Source of the DNA: Vibrio renipiscarius
Lineage (GTDB): Bacteria > Pseudomonadota > Gammaproteobacteria > Enterobacterales > Vibrionaceae
Length of the DNA: 64,000 bases
Assembly: GCF_000827885.1 (NCBI RefSeq)
Contig: NZ_JTKH01000005.1
Span: 52,073 to 116,072 of the forward strand
Reading direction: 5' to 3'
The notes under the pieces are model-generated. The model saw only the letters and a list, made by a program, of their open reading frames with translations, was not told the origin of the DNA and did not search any database. The translations under genes were made by a program, and so were the position numbers. Positions 38,221 to 48,626 of this stretch are shown here, one piece after another; positions within the stretch are counted from its first letter, which is position 1; each line of letters begins with the position of its first letter.

Positions 38221-38803
38221 CGGCGAACTCCTCTTGCTCTCCCGGTTGTAGCAAGACGATTTGACCATTTTCTTTTGCGACTACGTGCCACGCGGTTTCT
38301 TCCGCATCGGCATCTTCAGGATAAATCGCAATAGAAAATGGGGTGACTTCACCACTCGACATAACAAACACTTGGGGTGCCGGTAACTCTTTTTCTTCTT
38401 CAAGATCGGCAAACATCTCTTCATCAAACAATGAAGTGGGGTTAAACAAACGGTCTTGGTCCTGCCAAGCAGAACCGCCTAAGTTAAATTCAAACTTAAG
38501 TGATTTCACCAGTTCGGTTTCATAAGGTAAGCGATCCAGTTGCAGCGGTTGCCAACCTTCACTCTCAAGTTGTTGTAAGAAATAGCGGTTCTTTGTCGAG
38601 TCGATTCGCAATCCATAATCTCGACCGCTGAGCATGGCTTCTTCATTTAGCAGTTGCAGCCGTAACCAAAGCGATTTGGCTTGTTGTTCTGCTTCATCAC
38701 GGTTGTTATCCGGTAAAGAAAACACCACCGTTGAAGCCATGATCGCAATCAATGCCACCACCAACAACACTTCGATTAAGGTAAAACCTTTGTTTTTCGG
38801 CAT
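38210..38803 (-). CDS. gspH: Type II secretion minor pseudopilin GspH
   Basis: The 197-residue product starts [22 protein letters not shown], a classical prepilin leader with cut after KG. GspH links the tip to the GspG fibre. The ATG at 38803 is better than an in-frame GTG at 38812. It sits 97 bases after gspG, the largest internal gap in the gsp operon apart from those near gspC. Confidence 0.93.
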   Translation of the reverse strand: MPKNKGFTLIEVLLVVALIAIMASTVVFSLPDNNRDEAEQQAKSLWLRLQLLNEEAMLSGRDYGLRIDSTKNRYFLQQLESEGWQPLQLDRLPYETELVKSLKFEFNLGGSAWQDQDRLFNPTSLFDEEMFADLEEEKELPAPQVFVMSSGEVTPFSIAIYPEDADAEETAWHVVAKENGQIVLLQPGEQEEFADVQ

Positions 38804-38899
38804 GAACAGCACTACTTCAATACAGTTATCAACATCCGCGCATTCACGGCCTAAAGGGAGAAATGGCGGCCTACGCCGCCAATCTTATTACTCGTGAGG

Positions 38900-39346
38900 T
38901 TATTGGAAATCTTGTAGATTCCAGTTGCCCACATCCGCATTCACACCATCACCGCCTTCTTGACCATCGGCTCCGAGGGTGAACACATCAATACTGCCGT
39001 TATCACCAGGGCTTAGGTATTGGTAATCATTGCCCCATGGGTCTTGTGGCAAACGCTTGATGTAACCATCTTGTGGGTAGTTACGTGGCGTTGGATTGCT
39101 CGGCTCGGTAACCAATGCTTCCAAACCTTGATCTGTCGTTGGGTACACGTTGTGGTTCAGCTTGTAAGTATCCAAAGCGGTTTCTAGTGCTTTGATATCA
39201 ACCGTGGCCTTTTTCTGTGCCGCCGTGTCTTTACTACCCAGCAAGTTAGGCGCCACAACACTGGCCAAAATACCTAAAATTACCACCACGACCATCAACT
39301 CTAACAAGGTAAAGCCAGACTGTTTTTTATTTTGTTGTTTTTTCAT
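38900..39346 (-). CDS. gspG: Type II secretion major pseudopilin GspG
   Basis: GspG assembles the periplasmic pseudopilus that pushes substrates out. The 148-residue product has the leader MKKQQNKKQSG, then FTLLELMVVVVILGILAS (Glu at +5), and a C-terminal domain with the Ca-binding loop around DPWGNDYQY and GSIDVFTLGADGQEGG. A GGAG lies 8 bases before the ATG; an open frame upstream to 39382 is not needed. Confidence 0.96.
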   Translation of the reverse strand: MKKQQNKKQSGFTLLELMVVVVILGILASVVAPNLLGSKDTAAQKKATVDIKALETALDTYKLNHNVYPTTDQGLEALVTEPSNPTPRNYPQDGYIKRLPQDPWGNDYQYLSPGDNGSIDVFTLGADGQEGGDGVNADVGNWNLQDFQ

Positions 39347-39382
39347 TTTTGTCTCCAAAAGATCACTTTTCTGCCAGCTCAA

Positions 39383-40609
39383 TTAGCCGCTCATTAAGTT
39401 GTTCATTTCCAAAATTGGCATCATAGTCGCCATCACAATAAACAGCACCAAACCGGCCAGTACCGCAATCATTAATGGGGTAAAGATCCCTAATGAGATA
39501 TTTACCATCGATTCAAAGTTCGCATCTTGGTTATCGGCCGCTCGAGTCAGCATACTTTCTAACTCACCACTTTGCTCACCAGAGGCAATCATGTGCAGCA
39601 TCATGGGTGGGAATAATTTGGTTTGATCTAACGATTTTCGCAGGCTCGCCCCTTCACGAACACGATCCGATGCGAGCAGCACTTGTTGTTTCACGTATTG
39701 ATTCGACATCACATCCACCGCGACCTTCATACCATCCAAAATAGGAATGGCACTCGAGGTACAGATCGATAATGTACGCGCAAAACGCGCCGTATTTAGG
39801 CCACGAGCGATCTTGCCGATAACCGGCATCCCAATCACTCTTTGGTCCCAACGTAAGCGTATCGATGCTTTCGATAAGGCATAGCGGCACAAGTAGACTA
39901 AGACAACCGAACCAATCGCAATTGAAATCCACCAATGCTGCACAAAATCACTCGCGCTGATCAAAATACGGGTTGAAAGAGGTAACTCCTGCCCCATTTG
40001 CACAAACTGACCCACAATTTTTGGCACCACAGACGCTAATAAGAATGCGACGATACCCACCGCAAACACCACCAATACCACTGGGTATATGAGTGCTTGT
40101 TGTAATTTACTGCGCATTTTCTGGCGGTTTTCGGCGTAGTCGGCCAAGCGCTCAAGTACGCCATCAAGGTGACCCGATTTTTCACCCGCGGCGACCATGG
40201 AACGAAACAGCTCATCAAAGATATGCGGGTAATCACCCAAGCCATCCGCCAAAGTATGCCCTTCAACCACTTTGGCTCGTACCGCCATTAACATGGTGCG
40301 AATGCGGGGTTTTTCCGCTTGCTCAGACACCGCGCGTAAACACTCTTCCAACGGCATGCCCGATTGTACTAAGGTAGACAGTTGACGAGTAATCAACGCC
40401 AAATCTGGCGTACTAATACCACGCTTAAAGGTGAGAACATCGCTGTCTTGCTTACTCGCTTGGTGTTTTGCACGCGTCGCAACCACATCGACCGGTACTA
40501 AGCCTTGCTCTTTAAGACGAGAACGGACTTGGCGAGCATTGTCACCCTCCATCACCCCTTTTTGAGATTTGCCTTTCGCGTTAAGCGCTTTATATTCGAA
40601 CGCCGCCAT
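39383..40609 (-). CDS. gspF: Type II secretion inner-membrane platform protein GspF
   Basis: GspF is the polytopic platform protein that couples GspE to pseudopilus assembly. The 408-residue product has two related cytoplasmic T2SSF domains (about residues 70-190 and 275-395) separated by transmembrane helices, with a final one near 380-400. The start codon shares one base with the gspE stop (TAATG), so translation is coupled. Confidence 0.95.
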   Translation of the reverse strand: MAAFEYKALNAKGKSQKGVMEGDNARQVRSRLKEQGLVPVDVVATRAKHQASKQDSDVLTFKRGISTPDLALITRQLSTLVQSGMPLEECLRAVSEQAEKPRIRTMLMAVRAKVVEGHTLADGLGDYPHIFDELFRSMVAAGEKSGHLDGVLERLADYAENRQKMRSKLQQALIYPVVLVVFAVGIVAFLLASVVPKIVGQFVQMGQELPLSTRILISASDFVQHWWISIAIGSVVLVYLCRYALSKASIRLRWDQRVIGMPVIGKIARGLNTARFARTLSICTSSAIPILDGMKVAVDVMSNQYVKQQVLLASDRVREGASLRKSLDQTKLFPPMMLHMIASGEQSGELESMLTRAADNQDANFESMVNISLGIFTPLMIAVLAGLVLFIVMATMMPILEMNNLMSG

Positions 40610-42102
40610 TAGCCTTCCTTGGTTACTCGCATCACTTCTTCAAGTGATGTGACGCCTTGGCGAACTCTCTCTAAACCATCACTGCGAATCGAAGGGGTAT
40701 GCTGACGAACGACTTTTTCCATCGCTTGCTCACCCGCTTCGTTATGAATCAGTTCTTGAACTTGTTCATTCACCACCAGCAATTCATAGATACCCGTTCG
40801 ACCACGATAACCTTTGTGATTACAGTGATCACAACCTGCCGGTTTGTATAGCGTTAGAGAATCCTGCGCGCTGAGATCGAACAACGCTTTTTGCGCGCTA
40901 TCCGCTTCATAGCTTTGCTTACAACTTGGACACAGTGTTCGCACCAAGCGCTGGGCAAGCACCCCCAGCAAAGAAGAGGAAATCAAAAACGGTTCAATCC
41001 CCATATCGCGCAAACGCGTAATCGCACCCACCGCGGTATTGGTGTGCAGAGTCGACATCACTAAGTGACCGGTCAATGAGGCTTGCACGGCAATTTGTGC
41101 GGTTTCTAAGTCACGAATTTCACCGACCATCACCACATCCGGGTCTTGACGCAAAATCGCGCGCAGGCCACGAGCAAACGTCATGTCCACCTTAGGGTTC
41201 ACTTGCGTTTGGCCAATGCCATCGATATCAAATTCAATCGGGTCTTCAACGGTAAGAATGTTGCGTTCATTACTGTTGATCTCTTGCAAGCCTGCATACA
41301 AGGTGGTGGATTTACCGGAACCGGTTGGACCGGTTACCAGGATAATCCCATGTGGACGAGCAATCATTGCTTGGAAGCGCTGATGGGTTTGCGCTTCCAT
41401 ACCAAGGCTGTGCAGATCAAGACGGGTGGCGTTTTTATCCAACAAACGCATTACCACGCGCTCGCCATGCGATGAGGGCATCGTCGAAACACGCACATCC
41501 ACCGCTCGACCACCGATACGCAACGAAATACGGCCATCTTGAGGAACGCGTTTCTCTGCTATATCCAGCTTCGCCATGACCTTCACGCGGGACACCAATA
41601 ACGGTGCCAACTTGCGACTTGGCGATAAAACATCACGTAGAACACCATCGACACGGAAGCGGATCGACAAGCTCTTCTCGAACGTTTCGATATGAATATC
41701 CGACGCGCCTTCTTTGATCGCTTCGCCCAACATAGCGTTGATCAGTTTGATGATCGGCGCATCGTCTTCAGACTCTAATAAATCTTCGTCGTGCGGCAAA
41801 TCTTCGGCGAGCGAGAAGAAATCATCACTATCGGCACCAATGTCTTCCATCAGCTGACGCGCTTCCGACGAATCACGTTGATACGCAATGGTGAGCTTCT
41901 TCTCAAAGCTCTCTTTACTCACGGCTTGTAAGACAAAGTTCACCGAGGTGGTGCGCTTCACTTCTAACAGTGCTTCAATCGACAGCGGTTCGACGTAAAA
42001 CAACGTCAAACCCGCGCTCTCTTGCTCTAACACCAAGTTAAAACGTTTAGCAAAACTAAACGGTAAGCGGCGATGAAGATGCACCGCATCTAACTCCATC
42101 AT
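40609..42102 (-). CDS. gspE: Type II secretion ATPase GspE
   Basis: GspE is the hexameric secretion ATPase. The 497-residue product has the N1E/N2E domains, Walker [11 protein letters not shown] (258-267), Asp box, Walker B in MVGEIRD and His box STLHTNTA, and a tetracysteine zinc module (CPSC and CDHC, about 30 residues apart). The core is nearly identical by eye to V. cholerae EpsE while the first 70 residues differ. Its ATG overlaps the gspD stop (ATGA). Confidence 0.97.
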   Translation of the reverse strand: MMELDAVHLHRRLPFSFAKRFNLVLEQESAGLTLFYVEPLSIEALLEVKRTTSVNFVLQAVSKESFEKKLTIAYQRDSSEARQLMEDIGADSDDFFSLAEDLPHDEDLLESEDDAPIIKLINAMLGEAIKEGASDIHIETFEKSLSIRFRVDGVLRDVLSPSRKLAPLLVSRVKVMAKLDIAEKRVPQDGRISLRIGGRAVDVRVSTMPSSHGERVVMRLLDKNATRLDLHSLGMEAQTHQRFQAMIARPHGIILVTGPTGSGKSTTLYAGLQEINSNERNILTVEDPIEFDIDGIGQTQVNPKVDMTFARGLRAILRQDPDVVMVGEIRDLETAQIAVQASLTGHLVMSTLHTNTAVGAITRLRDMGIEPFLISSSLLGVLAQRLVRTLCPSCKQSYEADSAQKALFDLSAQDSLTLYKPAGCDHCNHKGYRGRTGIYELLVVNEQVQELIHNEAGEQAMEKVVRQHTPSIRSDGLERVRQGVTSLEEVMRVTKEG

Positions 42103-44120
42103 TGCACGCTTTCCATTTGGTCGATAAAGGCTTGTATTTCAGCCGGATGATGGCGTTCATGACCAAACTCTGGCAATACCGGAATATGGCTATCATCCAT
42201 CAACTTCAAACCTTCTTCTGCTTTGAATAGCTGCTCAGCGCGAATAAAGTTGTACTTACGCTGGGTAATGCCATCCGCCGTCACACCATCGCGAATGATG
42301 GTTGGCTTGATAAATACCATCAGGTTTTTCTTTTCTACCTGAGTGCTGGTTGATTTGAATAAATGGCCCAATACCGGAATATCACCCAAGATTGGCACTT
42401 TCGATTCACTTTCCATCGCACGTTCATCAATCAGACCACCCAAGACAATCATTTGACCGTCTTCAACAATCACCGAGGTGTTCAACTGACGCTTGGCAAA
42501 ACGCACATCGACGGCACCATTGGCACCCAAGACATTTGACACTTCTTGCTCAATATTCAGTTGTACCGAGTTGCCTTCGTTGATTTGTGGCACCACTTTC
42601 AGTTTGATGCCCACTTCTTTACGATCAACAGTTTGGAACGGGTTGTCATTATTTGATCCCGCCGCCGAGCCCGTAAGGACCGGCACTTCTTCACCAACAA
42701 TAAACGACGCTTCACCGTTATCCATTACCGTGATACTCGGAGAAGAGAGAATATTGGAGTTAGAGTCGGTGGAAACGGCGGTCAGCAACGCTGTCCAATC
42801 ACCCATCATGATGCTCACTGCGGCACCATTTACGCCCGCAAGCGCAGAAGCCAGCGTACTGTAATCACCCGATTCGGTAACGGTGGTTGGTCGACGATTG
42901 CCATCTGAATCATAATAGTATTCTGTGGTCGTTTGGTCTTCGGCTTCTTCAAGGCCGACCATCACTTGGCCTAACTGAGCACCTGTATTGCCGTATTGAA
43001 TCACCGCACCGCTTTCTAACGAGCCCCATTGCACGCCAAGGTTGATGCCGTCGCCTTCTGCCATTTCGACAATCAAGGCTTCAATCAATACTTGCGCACG
43101 ACGAATATCCAGCTGAGCAATCACATTTTGCAACGCCGTCATGATTGACGGCGGCGCGGTGATCACCAATGCGTTGGTTGATGCATGTGCCGCGATCATT
43201 ACGTCCGTTGAATTCGAATTCGAGCCTTTAGAGCCTGAAGATTTCTCTGCTTGTAGGTTGTCTGATACCCCTTTCAATACATCAACGAGATCTTCAGCTT
43301 TCGCGTACTTCAAGTAAACCACTTGGTTGTTGCCACGACTGGCCATTTCTACATCAAGTTGTTGAATTAACTTACGCAGGCGTTTACGGACTTGTGGATC
43401 ACCAGAAATCAGTACCGAGTTGGTGCGATCATCGGCCACCAGCTTAGGCTGTAAGAATCCTGGGGTGTTTTTGCTATCGCTACTCTTATTCAGAGCATCA
43501 ACAATACGCACCATTTCAGCCGCAGAGGCGTTTTTCAGATCCACAACTTCAATTTCTTTGTCACCCGCTTGGTCAACACGCTTAATGATGTCCGCTAGAC
43601 GGTTCACCACAGCCGCACGGCCGGTAATCAAAATGATGTTGGCAGGATCGTAGTGCACAACGTTACCTGCACCCGCATTATCGTTTAGTTGACGCAGCAA
43701 AGGAGAAAGCTCACGAACCGAAACGTTACGTACCGTCACGACGCGAGTAACGACTTCATCACCTTTTACATCACCATCGCCAACCACAGGAATGGCCGAC
43801 GTTTTGGCGTCTTTTGATTTGATGACTTTAAGAATGCCGTTGTCCATTTCGATCACAGCGTAGCCATACACTTCCAGCACATTAAGGAAAAAGCTGTAGT
43901 ACTGCTCTTCACTCAAGGTGTCGTAGCTACGAACATCAATTTTGCCTCGCACAGATGGGTCGACGATAATGGTCTTCTCTAAATTACGACCAACAATATT
44001 GATAAACTCTTGAATGTCGGTGCCCTTAAAGCTGGCGCTGTATTCACTGGCCATCGCTACTGGAGAAACCACTAATGTCGCGGCCAATAGCCATGCGCTT
44101 TTCTTAAGCCAATGCTTCAC
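42099..44120 (-). CDS. gspD: Type II secretion outer-membrane secretin GspD
   Basis: GspD forms the 15-mer outer-membrane channel. The 673-residue product has a Sec signal peptide (about 1-24, ending VAMA), an N0 domain starting [18 protein letters not shown]1-N3 ring domains, and the secretin core with [10 protein letters not shown] (gate region) and [15 protein letters not shown] Ser/Gly/Asn-rich linker lies in N3 ([10 protein letters not shown]) and the C-terminal S domain would bind a pilotin. No gspS is seen nearby. Confidence 0.96.
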   Translation of the reverse strand: MKHWLKKSAWLLAATLVVSPVAMASEYSASFKGTDIQEFINIVGRNLEKTIIVDPSVRGKIDVRSYDTLSEEQYYSFFLNVLEVYGYAVIEMDNGILKVIKSKDAKTSAIPVVGDGDVKGDEVVTRVVTVRNVSVRELSPLLRQLNDNAGAGNVVHYDPANIILITGRAAVVNRLADIIKRVDQAGDKEIEVVDLKNASAAEMVRIVDALNKSSDSKNTPGFLQPKLVADDRTNSVLISGDPQVRKRLRKLIQQLDVEMASRGNNQVVYLKYAKAEDLVDVLKGVSDNLQAEKSSGSKGSNSNSTDVMIAAHASTNALVITAPPSIMTALQNVIAQLDIRRAQVLIEALIVEMAEGDGINLGVQWGSLESGAVIQYGNTGAQLGQVMVGLEEAEDQTTTEYYYDSDGNRRPTTVTESGDYSTLASALAGVNGAAVSIMMGDWTALLTAVSTDSNSNILSSPSITVMDNGEASFIVGEEVPVLTGSAAGSNNDNPFQTVDRKEVGIKLKVVPQINEGNSVQLNIEQEVSNVLGANGAVDVRFAKRQLNTSVIVEDGQMIVLGGLIDERAMESESKVPILGDIPVLGHLFKSTSTQVEKKNLMVFIKPTIIRDGVTADGITQRKYNFIRAEQLFKAEEGLKLMDDSHIPVLPEFGHERHHPAEIQAFIDQMESVQ

Positions 44121-44154
44121 TTTTTACTCCTCAAAGGATAACTCTCTGCGCGTG

Positions 44155-45027
44155 TTATAATTCGATATAGATATCGTAAGGTTGCCCATTACGTTCTACC
44201 GTCAAATTCAATTCTGTTAATTCAGACAGTCGGCGAATAATCAACGCCATCGCACCATCGTCACGTAAATCTTGTCCGTTTAAATGCGTGGCAACATCGC
44301 CATCTTTCAAGCCAACAGCATCAAACAATTGACGGCTTTTACCTGCACTTAAACGATACCCCATCAAATCGCCCTCGACCTTGGACGGAGACATGACAAT
44401 GTATTGGAATATTTGCTTTGAATCTTGGCTGATTTCAGCGCGGATTTTAACCAATTGGTTTTTGGTGTTTTGATCTAACGTTCTCGGTTGTGGCTCTTGA
44501 ACTACCGGTTTTGAATACTTTAGGCCTTCTAGCATCACCGTTTCATTACGACCCGAGTTATCGACAATAATGCGATCGTGTTGAACTTGAACTAACTTAG
44601 CTCGCGTCCCTTCTATCACTTCATTGACGCCATAAGTGGCCTGTTTACCACCTTTGGCAACCACCGCTAAACTCTTCGATGGGTCGCTACTGGTCACCGC
44701 CCCGACTAAGACAACATTCAAACGACTCTTTGGTGCATCTTCCAATTTTGGTTTCACAACGGGCGCCACGATTTCGGCTTGGTATTGACCAAACAAATGA
44801 CTGTTGTGTAGAGAAGATAAATCGAGACGTGAAGAGGCCACCGCGCCCGCGGCATGATGAGTGGGTTTCCATTGCGTAACATCAGTTTGTTGATAGGGAA
44901 ACCAAACTAACTTTCCGGCCACCCAAGCGGCAGACAAAAGCAAAATAACCATGGCCAAAATACTCAAGCGAGTTTGATTAGCAATGAGCTTTTGTAAATA
45001 GGGAGAACTAAAGCTGAACGGCTTCAC
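44155..45027 (-). CDS. gspC: Type II secretion inner-membrane connector GspC
   Basis: GspC links the platform to the secretin N0 domain and helps choose substrates. The 290-residue product has one transmembrane helix (about 20-42), the HR domain with LFGQYQ and LVGAV, and a C-terminal PDZ domain (GYRLSAGKSRQLFDAVGLKDGDV). The frame is open to 45108, but GTG at 45027 has AAGGA 6 bases before it, the best ribosome site in the region. It is the first gene of the operon, with 233 bases to the divergent hslR that must carry its promoter. Confidence 0.92.
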   Translation of the reverse strand: MKPFSFSSPYLQKLIANQTRLSILAMVILLLSAAWVAGKLVWFPYQQTDVTQWKPTHHAAGAVASSRLDLSSLHNSHLFGQYQAEIVAPVVKPKLEDAPKSRLNVVLVGAVTSSDPSKSLAVVAKGGKQATYGVNEVIEGTRAKLVQVQHDRIIVDNSGRNETVMLEGLKYSKPVVQEPQPRTLDQNTKNQLVKIRAEISQDSKQIFQYIVMSPSKVEGDLMGYRLSAGKSRQLFDAVGLKDGDVATHLNGQDLRDDGAMALIIRRLSELTELNLTVERNGQPYDIYIEL

Positions 45028-45260
45028 GGAATTTCCTTGATGACGGTGTGCCCACATCGACTCAATACTGCGATATAGGCATAAAAACACTACAAATATG
45101 ACCAGCAATCATCAATTCTAACAAACTATATAATTGTGCTATAGGAAAAGATGGCGTCAGCCTCCGTCAAAACTATATTTTAAGCTCTTACCTTGAAAAA
45201 TGAGCACTACATCACCATTGTTAGGGCGAGAGTTGACCTATTTAGAGGGTAAGAAGTGAG

Positions 45261-45647
45261 ATGGGTTCCCCTACAGACGCGGTAAGATTAGATAAATGGC
45301 TTTGGGCAGCACGATTTTATAAAACGCGCTCCATCGCACGAAATATGGTCGATGGTGGCAAAGTTCATTATAATGGGCAACGCAGCAAGCCAAGTAAAAT
45401 TGTCGAAGTGGGCGCGGTACTGACTTTACGTCAAGCCAACGAAGAAAAAACGGTCACTATTGAGCAAATCTCAGGCCATCGTCGTGGCGCACCAGAAGCT
45501 CAAACCCTTTATTCTGAAACCGCTGACAGCATTGCGAAACGTGAAGAATACGCTCGTCAACGCAAGCTGAATGCTCACAACCCTAGCCCTGAACGCCGCC
45601 CTGATAAAAAGCAGCGCCGCGATATCATTAAGTTTAAACATCAATAA
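45261..45647 (+). CDS. hslR: Ribosome-associated heat shock protein Hsp15
   Basis: Hsp15 binds stalled 50S subunits carrying nascent chains. The 128-residue product begins with an S4 RNA-binding domain ([19 protein letters not shown]) and ends in a Lys/Arg-rich tail. It precedes hslO by 14 bases, as in E. coli where both belong to the heat-shock regulon. I do not see a convincing sigma-32 promoter. Confidence 0.95.
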   Translation: MGSPTDAVRLDKWLWAARFYKTRSIARNMVDGGKVHYNGQRSKPSKIVEVGAVLTLRQANEEKTVTIEQISGHRRGAPEAQTLYSETADSIAKREEYARQRKLNAHNPSPERRPDKKQRRDIIKFKHQ

Positions 45648-45661
45648 GCCGGACTGTCCAA

Positions 45662-46552
45662 ATGACTGATACTGTAATCAAGAACAATGTTTTAAATCGC
45701 TACCTATTTGAAGACCTATCAGTACGTGGCGAAATGGTGCAACTGGATGAAGCGTACCAACAAATTATCGCGAGCAAGGAATACCCTGTTGCACTGAAAA
45801 AGCTACTGGGTGAGCTACTGGTATCGACCACTCTTTTAACGGCAACGTTAAAATTTGAAGGTTCAATTACCATTCAACTGCAAGGTGACGGCCCTGTTTC
45901 TCTTGCGGTAATCAATGGCGACCACGATCAAAAAATCCGTGGTGTTGCACGTTGGGATGGTGAAATTGCAGACAATGCAACCTTGCATGAGATGATGGGC
46001 AAAGGTTACCTAGTGATCACAATTGAACCGAAGAAAGGCGAACGCTACCAAGGTATTGTTGGCTTAGAAGGTGAAAACCTCACTCAAGTGATTGAAAACT
46101 ACTTTGCGAACTCTGAGCAGCTAAAAACTCGTCTTTGGATCCGTACTGGTGAGTTAAACGGCAAAGCACACGCAGCGGGCATGCTGATTCAAATCATGCC
46201 AGATGGCACAGGCTCAGTTGACGATTTTGAACACCTAGAGCAACTGACCAACACAGTAAAAGATGAAGAGCTATTCGGCCTAGAAGCAGAAGAGTTGCTT
46301 TACCGTCTGTACAACCAAGATAAAGTTCGTCTATTTGAACCACAACCGGTTGTCTTCCATTGCGGCTGCTCTCGTGAGCGCAGCGGCGCGGCGATCATCA
46401 CCGTTGATCGTGCTGAAATAAATGACATTTTAGCGGAGGAAGGTTCAGTTTCTTTACACTGTGATTACTGCGGCACAACATATTCATTCAATGAACCTGA
46501 AGTCTCTGAGCTGTTTATCAACGCACTAGGCGGCGACAACGTAGTGCATTAA
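45662..46552 (+). CDS. hslO: Redox-regulated chaperone Hsp33
   Basis: Hsp33 is a holdase activated by oxidation of a zinc-bound cysteine switch. The 296-residue product has the HSP33 N-terminal domain and the C-terminal switch: HCGCSRER (CxC, near residue 237) and CDYCGTTY (CxxC, near 269). It forms an operon with hslR and ends in a strong terminator. Confidence 0.96.
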   Translation: MTDTVIKNNVLNRYLFEDLSVRGEMVQLDEAYQQIIASKEYPVALKKLLGELLVSTTLLTATLKFEGSITIQLQGDGPVSLAVINGDHDQKIRGVARWDGEIADNATLHEMMGKGYLVITIEPKKGERYQGIVGLEGENLTQVIENYFANSEQLKTRLWIRTGELNGKAHAAGMLIQIMPDGTGSVDDFEHLEQLTNTVKDEELFGLEAEELLYRLYNQDKVRLFEPQPVVFHCGCSRERSGAAIITVDRAEINDILAEEGSVSLHCDYCGTTYSFNEPEVSELFINALGGDNVVH

Positions 46553-46586
46553 TTTGCATAACTTAACAAGCCTGTAAATTCCTTTA

Positions 46587-46613
46587 AAAGCCAGCATCAT
46601 GCTGGCTTTTTTT
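46587..46613 (+). terminator. Rho-independent terminator of hslR-hslO
   Basis: A perfect stem, AAAAGCCAGCAT with its complement, followed by seven T. Confidence 0.92.
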
Positions 46614-46886
46614 GTGAACTAAGCCCAGTAATTGCAAGGTTTAGAGCACCGAACGCTATACTTAATTTCTATTCATTAATAATCCATTTGATCTAGCGCA
46701 TACCTTTCCCTACACGATAAAATATCCGTCGCAATATGTGACGAGTTACCTAAAACCATAGAAAAATCATGGTTAATTTTTGAACTGCATCCCTGTTTTA
46801 TCCCAGCCTCGTTGCTAGCATGGTTAACAGAGAAAAATAAAACATTATTACAAAATCCCTACAAAAATTTCCCACAAGGAGCACCT
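46614..46886 (+). promoter_or_regulatory. Leader and control region of pckA
   Basis: 273 bases with no gene. A short hairpin (AACCAT / ATGGTT with nine-base loop, 46754-46774) sits about 110 bases before the start. TGTGACGAGTTACC (about 46736-46749) is at most half of a CRP site. Near the start is an A-rich stretch ending in the AAGGAG ribosome site. Confidence 0.3.
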
Positions 46887-48515
46887 ATGACCGTTATGGA
46901 ACATACAAAGGCTGCAACAATTGATCTAACCAAGCACGGACTTCATAATGTAAAAGAGGTTGTACGCAACCCAAGTTACGAAATGTTGTTCGAAGAAGAA
47001 ACGCGTGCTGATCTAGAAGGCTACGAACGTGGAATAGTCACTGAACTTGGCGCCATCGCTGTCGACACTGGTATTTTCACCGGTCGCTCCCCAAAAGATA
47101 AATACATCGTTAAAGATGCCACAACAGAAGAACATATGTGGTGGACATCGGACGCAGTTAAGAACGATAACAAACCAATCAACCAAGCCGTTTGGAACGA
47201 TTTGAAAGAATTAGTGACCAATCAGCTTTCTGGCAAACGTCTATTTGTGATTGACGGCTACTGTGGGGCAAACCCGGATACTCGCTTGAGCATTCGAGTC
47301 ATCACTGAAGTGGCATGGCAAGCACACTTTGTAAAAAACATGTTCCTTCGCCCAAGCGAAGAAGAATTGGCAACATTCGAACCTGACTTTGTGGTAATGA
47401 ATGGCGCAAAATGCACGAACCAGAAATGGGAAGAGCAAGGTCTAAATTCAGAAAACTTTACCGTATTCAACCTAACTGAGCGCACCCAATTAATTGGTGG
47501 TACTTGGTACGGCGGCGAGATGAAGAAAGGCATGTTCGCCATGATGAACTACTTCTTGCCGTTAAAAGACATCGCATCAATGCACTGTAGTGCCAACATG
47601 GGTGAATCCGGTGATGTTGCGGTCTTCTTCGGTCTATCTGGCACAGGTAAAACCACCCTATCAACTGACCCTAAACGCGCGCTGATTGGCGACGATGAGC
47701 ACGGCTGGGATGATGATGGTGTCTTCAACTTTGAAGGCGGCTGCTACGCGAAAACCATCAAACTGTCGAAAGAGGCAGAGCCTGATATCTACAACGCCAT
47801 TCGTCGTGATGCTCTACTAGAAAACGTAACGGTACGTAACGATGGCTCGATCAACTTCGATGATGGTTCAAAAACCGAGAACACTCGTGTTTCTTACCCA
47901 ATTCATCATATCGACAACATCGTTAAGCCGGTATCGAAAGGCGGTCACGCAAACAAGGTGATCTTCCTATCTGCGGATGCGTTTGGGGTGCTACCACCTG
48001 TGTCTAAATTGACACCAGAGCAAACCAAGTACCACTTCCTATCAGGCTTTACGGCCAAGTTAGCCGGTACTGAGCGCGGAATTACCGAGCCAACACCAAC
48101 CTTCTCAGCGTGTTTTGGCGCGGCGTTCTTAACGCTTCACCCAACCAAATATGCAGAAGTACTTGTTAAACGTATGGAAGCAGCTGGTGCAGAAGCTTAC
48201 CTTGTGAATACGGGTTGGAACGGTTCAGGTAAACGTATTTCTATCCAAGATACACGCGCAATCATTGATGCGATTTTAGATGGCTCGATTGAGAATGCGA
48301 AAACAACGCACATTCCAATCTTCAACCTTGAAGTCCCAACGGCGCTACCAGGTGTTGATCCAGCGATTCTCGATCCACGTGATACTTATGTCGACCCTCT
48401 ACAATGGGAAAGCAAAGCTCACGACCTTGCTCAGCGCTTTATCAACAACTTTGATAAATACACTGACAATGCAGAAGGCAAATCGCTTGTTGCCGCAGGT
48501 CCACAGCTAGATTAG
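46887..48515 (+). CDS. pckA: ATP-dependent phosphoenolpyruvate carboxykinase
   Basis: PckA converts oxaloacetate to phosphoenolpyruvate with ATP, the entry to gluconeogenesis. The 542-residue product has the kinase-1a motif [11 protein letters not shown] (about residues 249-259), the metal/kinase-2 region [12 protein letters not shown], and the substrate Arg/Lys in GRSPKDKY. The upstream frame opens at 46812, but the ATG at 46887 has AAGGAG 7 bases before it and gives the Vibrio family length. Expression on gluconeogenic carbon would be expected. Confidence 0.97.
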   Translation: MTVMEHTKAATIDLTKHGLHNVKEVVRNPSYEMLFEEETRADLEGYERGIVTELGAIAVDTGIFTGRSPKDKYIVKDATTEEHMWWTSDAVKNDNKPINQAVWNDLKELVTNQLSGKRLFVIDGYCGANPDTRLSIRVITEVAWQAHFVKNMFLRPSEEELATFEPDFVVMNGAKCTNQKWEEQGLNSENFTVFNLTERTQLIGGTWYGGEMKKGMFAMMNYFLPLKDIASMHCSANMGESGDVAVFFGLSGTGKTTLSTDPKRALIGDDEHGWDDDGVFNFEGGCYAKTIKLSKEAEPDIYNAIRRDALLENVTVRNDGSINFDDGSKTENTRVSYPIHHIDNIVKPVSKGGHANKVIFLSADAFGVLPPVSKLTPEQTKYHFLSGFTAKLAGTERGITEPTPTFSACFGAAFLTLHPTKYAEVLVKRMEAAGAEAYLVNTGWNGSGKRISIQDTRAIIDAILDGSIENAKTTHIPIFNLEVPTALPGVDPAILDPRDTYVDPLQWESKAHDLAQRFINNFDKYTDNAEGKSLVAAGPQLD

Positions 48516-48541
48516 TGACGCTTGCTTAAATCTCTACTATC

Positions 48542-48566
48542 AGCCCCTCTATGAGGGGCTTTTTTG
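48542..48566 (+). terminator. Rho-independent terminator of pckA
   Basis: A perfect 8-bp stem AGCCCCTC / GAGGGGCT with a three-base loop followed by six T. Confidence 0.92.
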
Positions 48567-48626
48567 TTGCAGATGGTTTGATTTGCCGACAGAATCATTA
48601 CTCACCCTCATTATGGATTGGGCCTT

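Noticed and set aside
46736..46749. CRP site before pckA
   Set aside because: Only the TGTGA half is present; the other half does not match TCACA.
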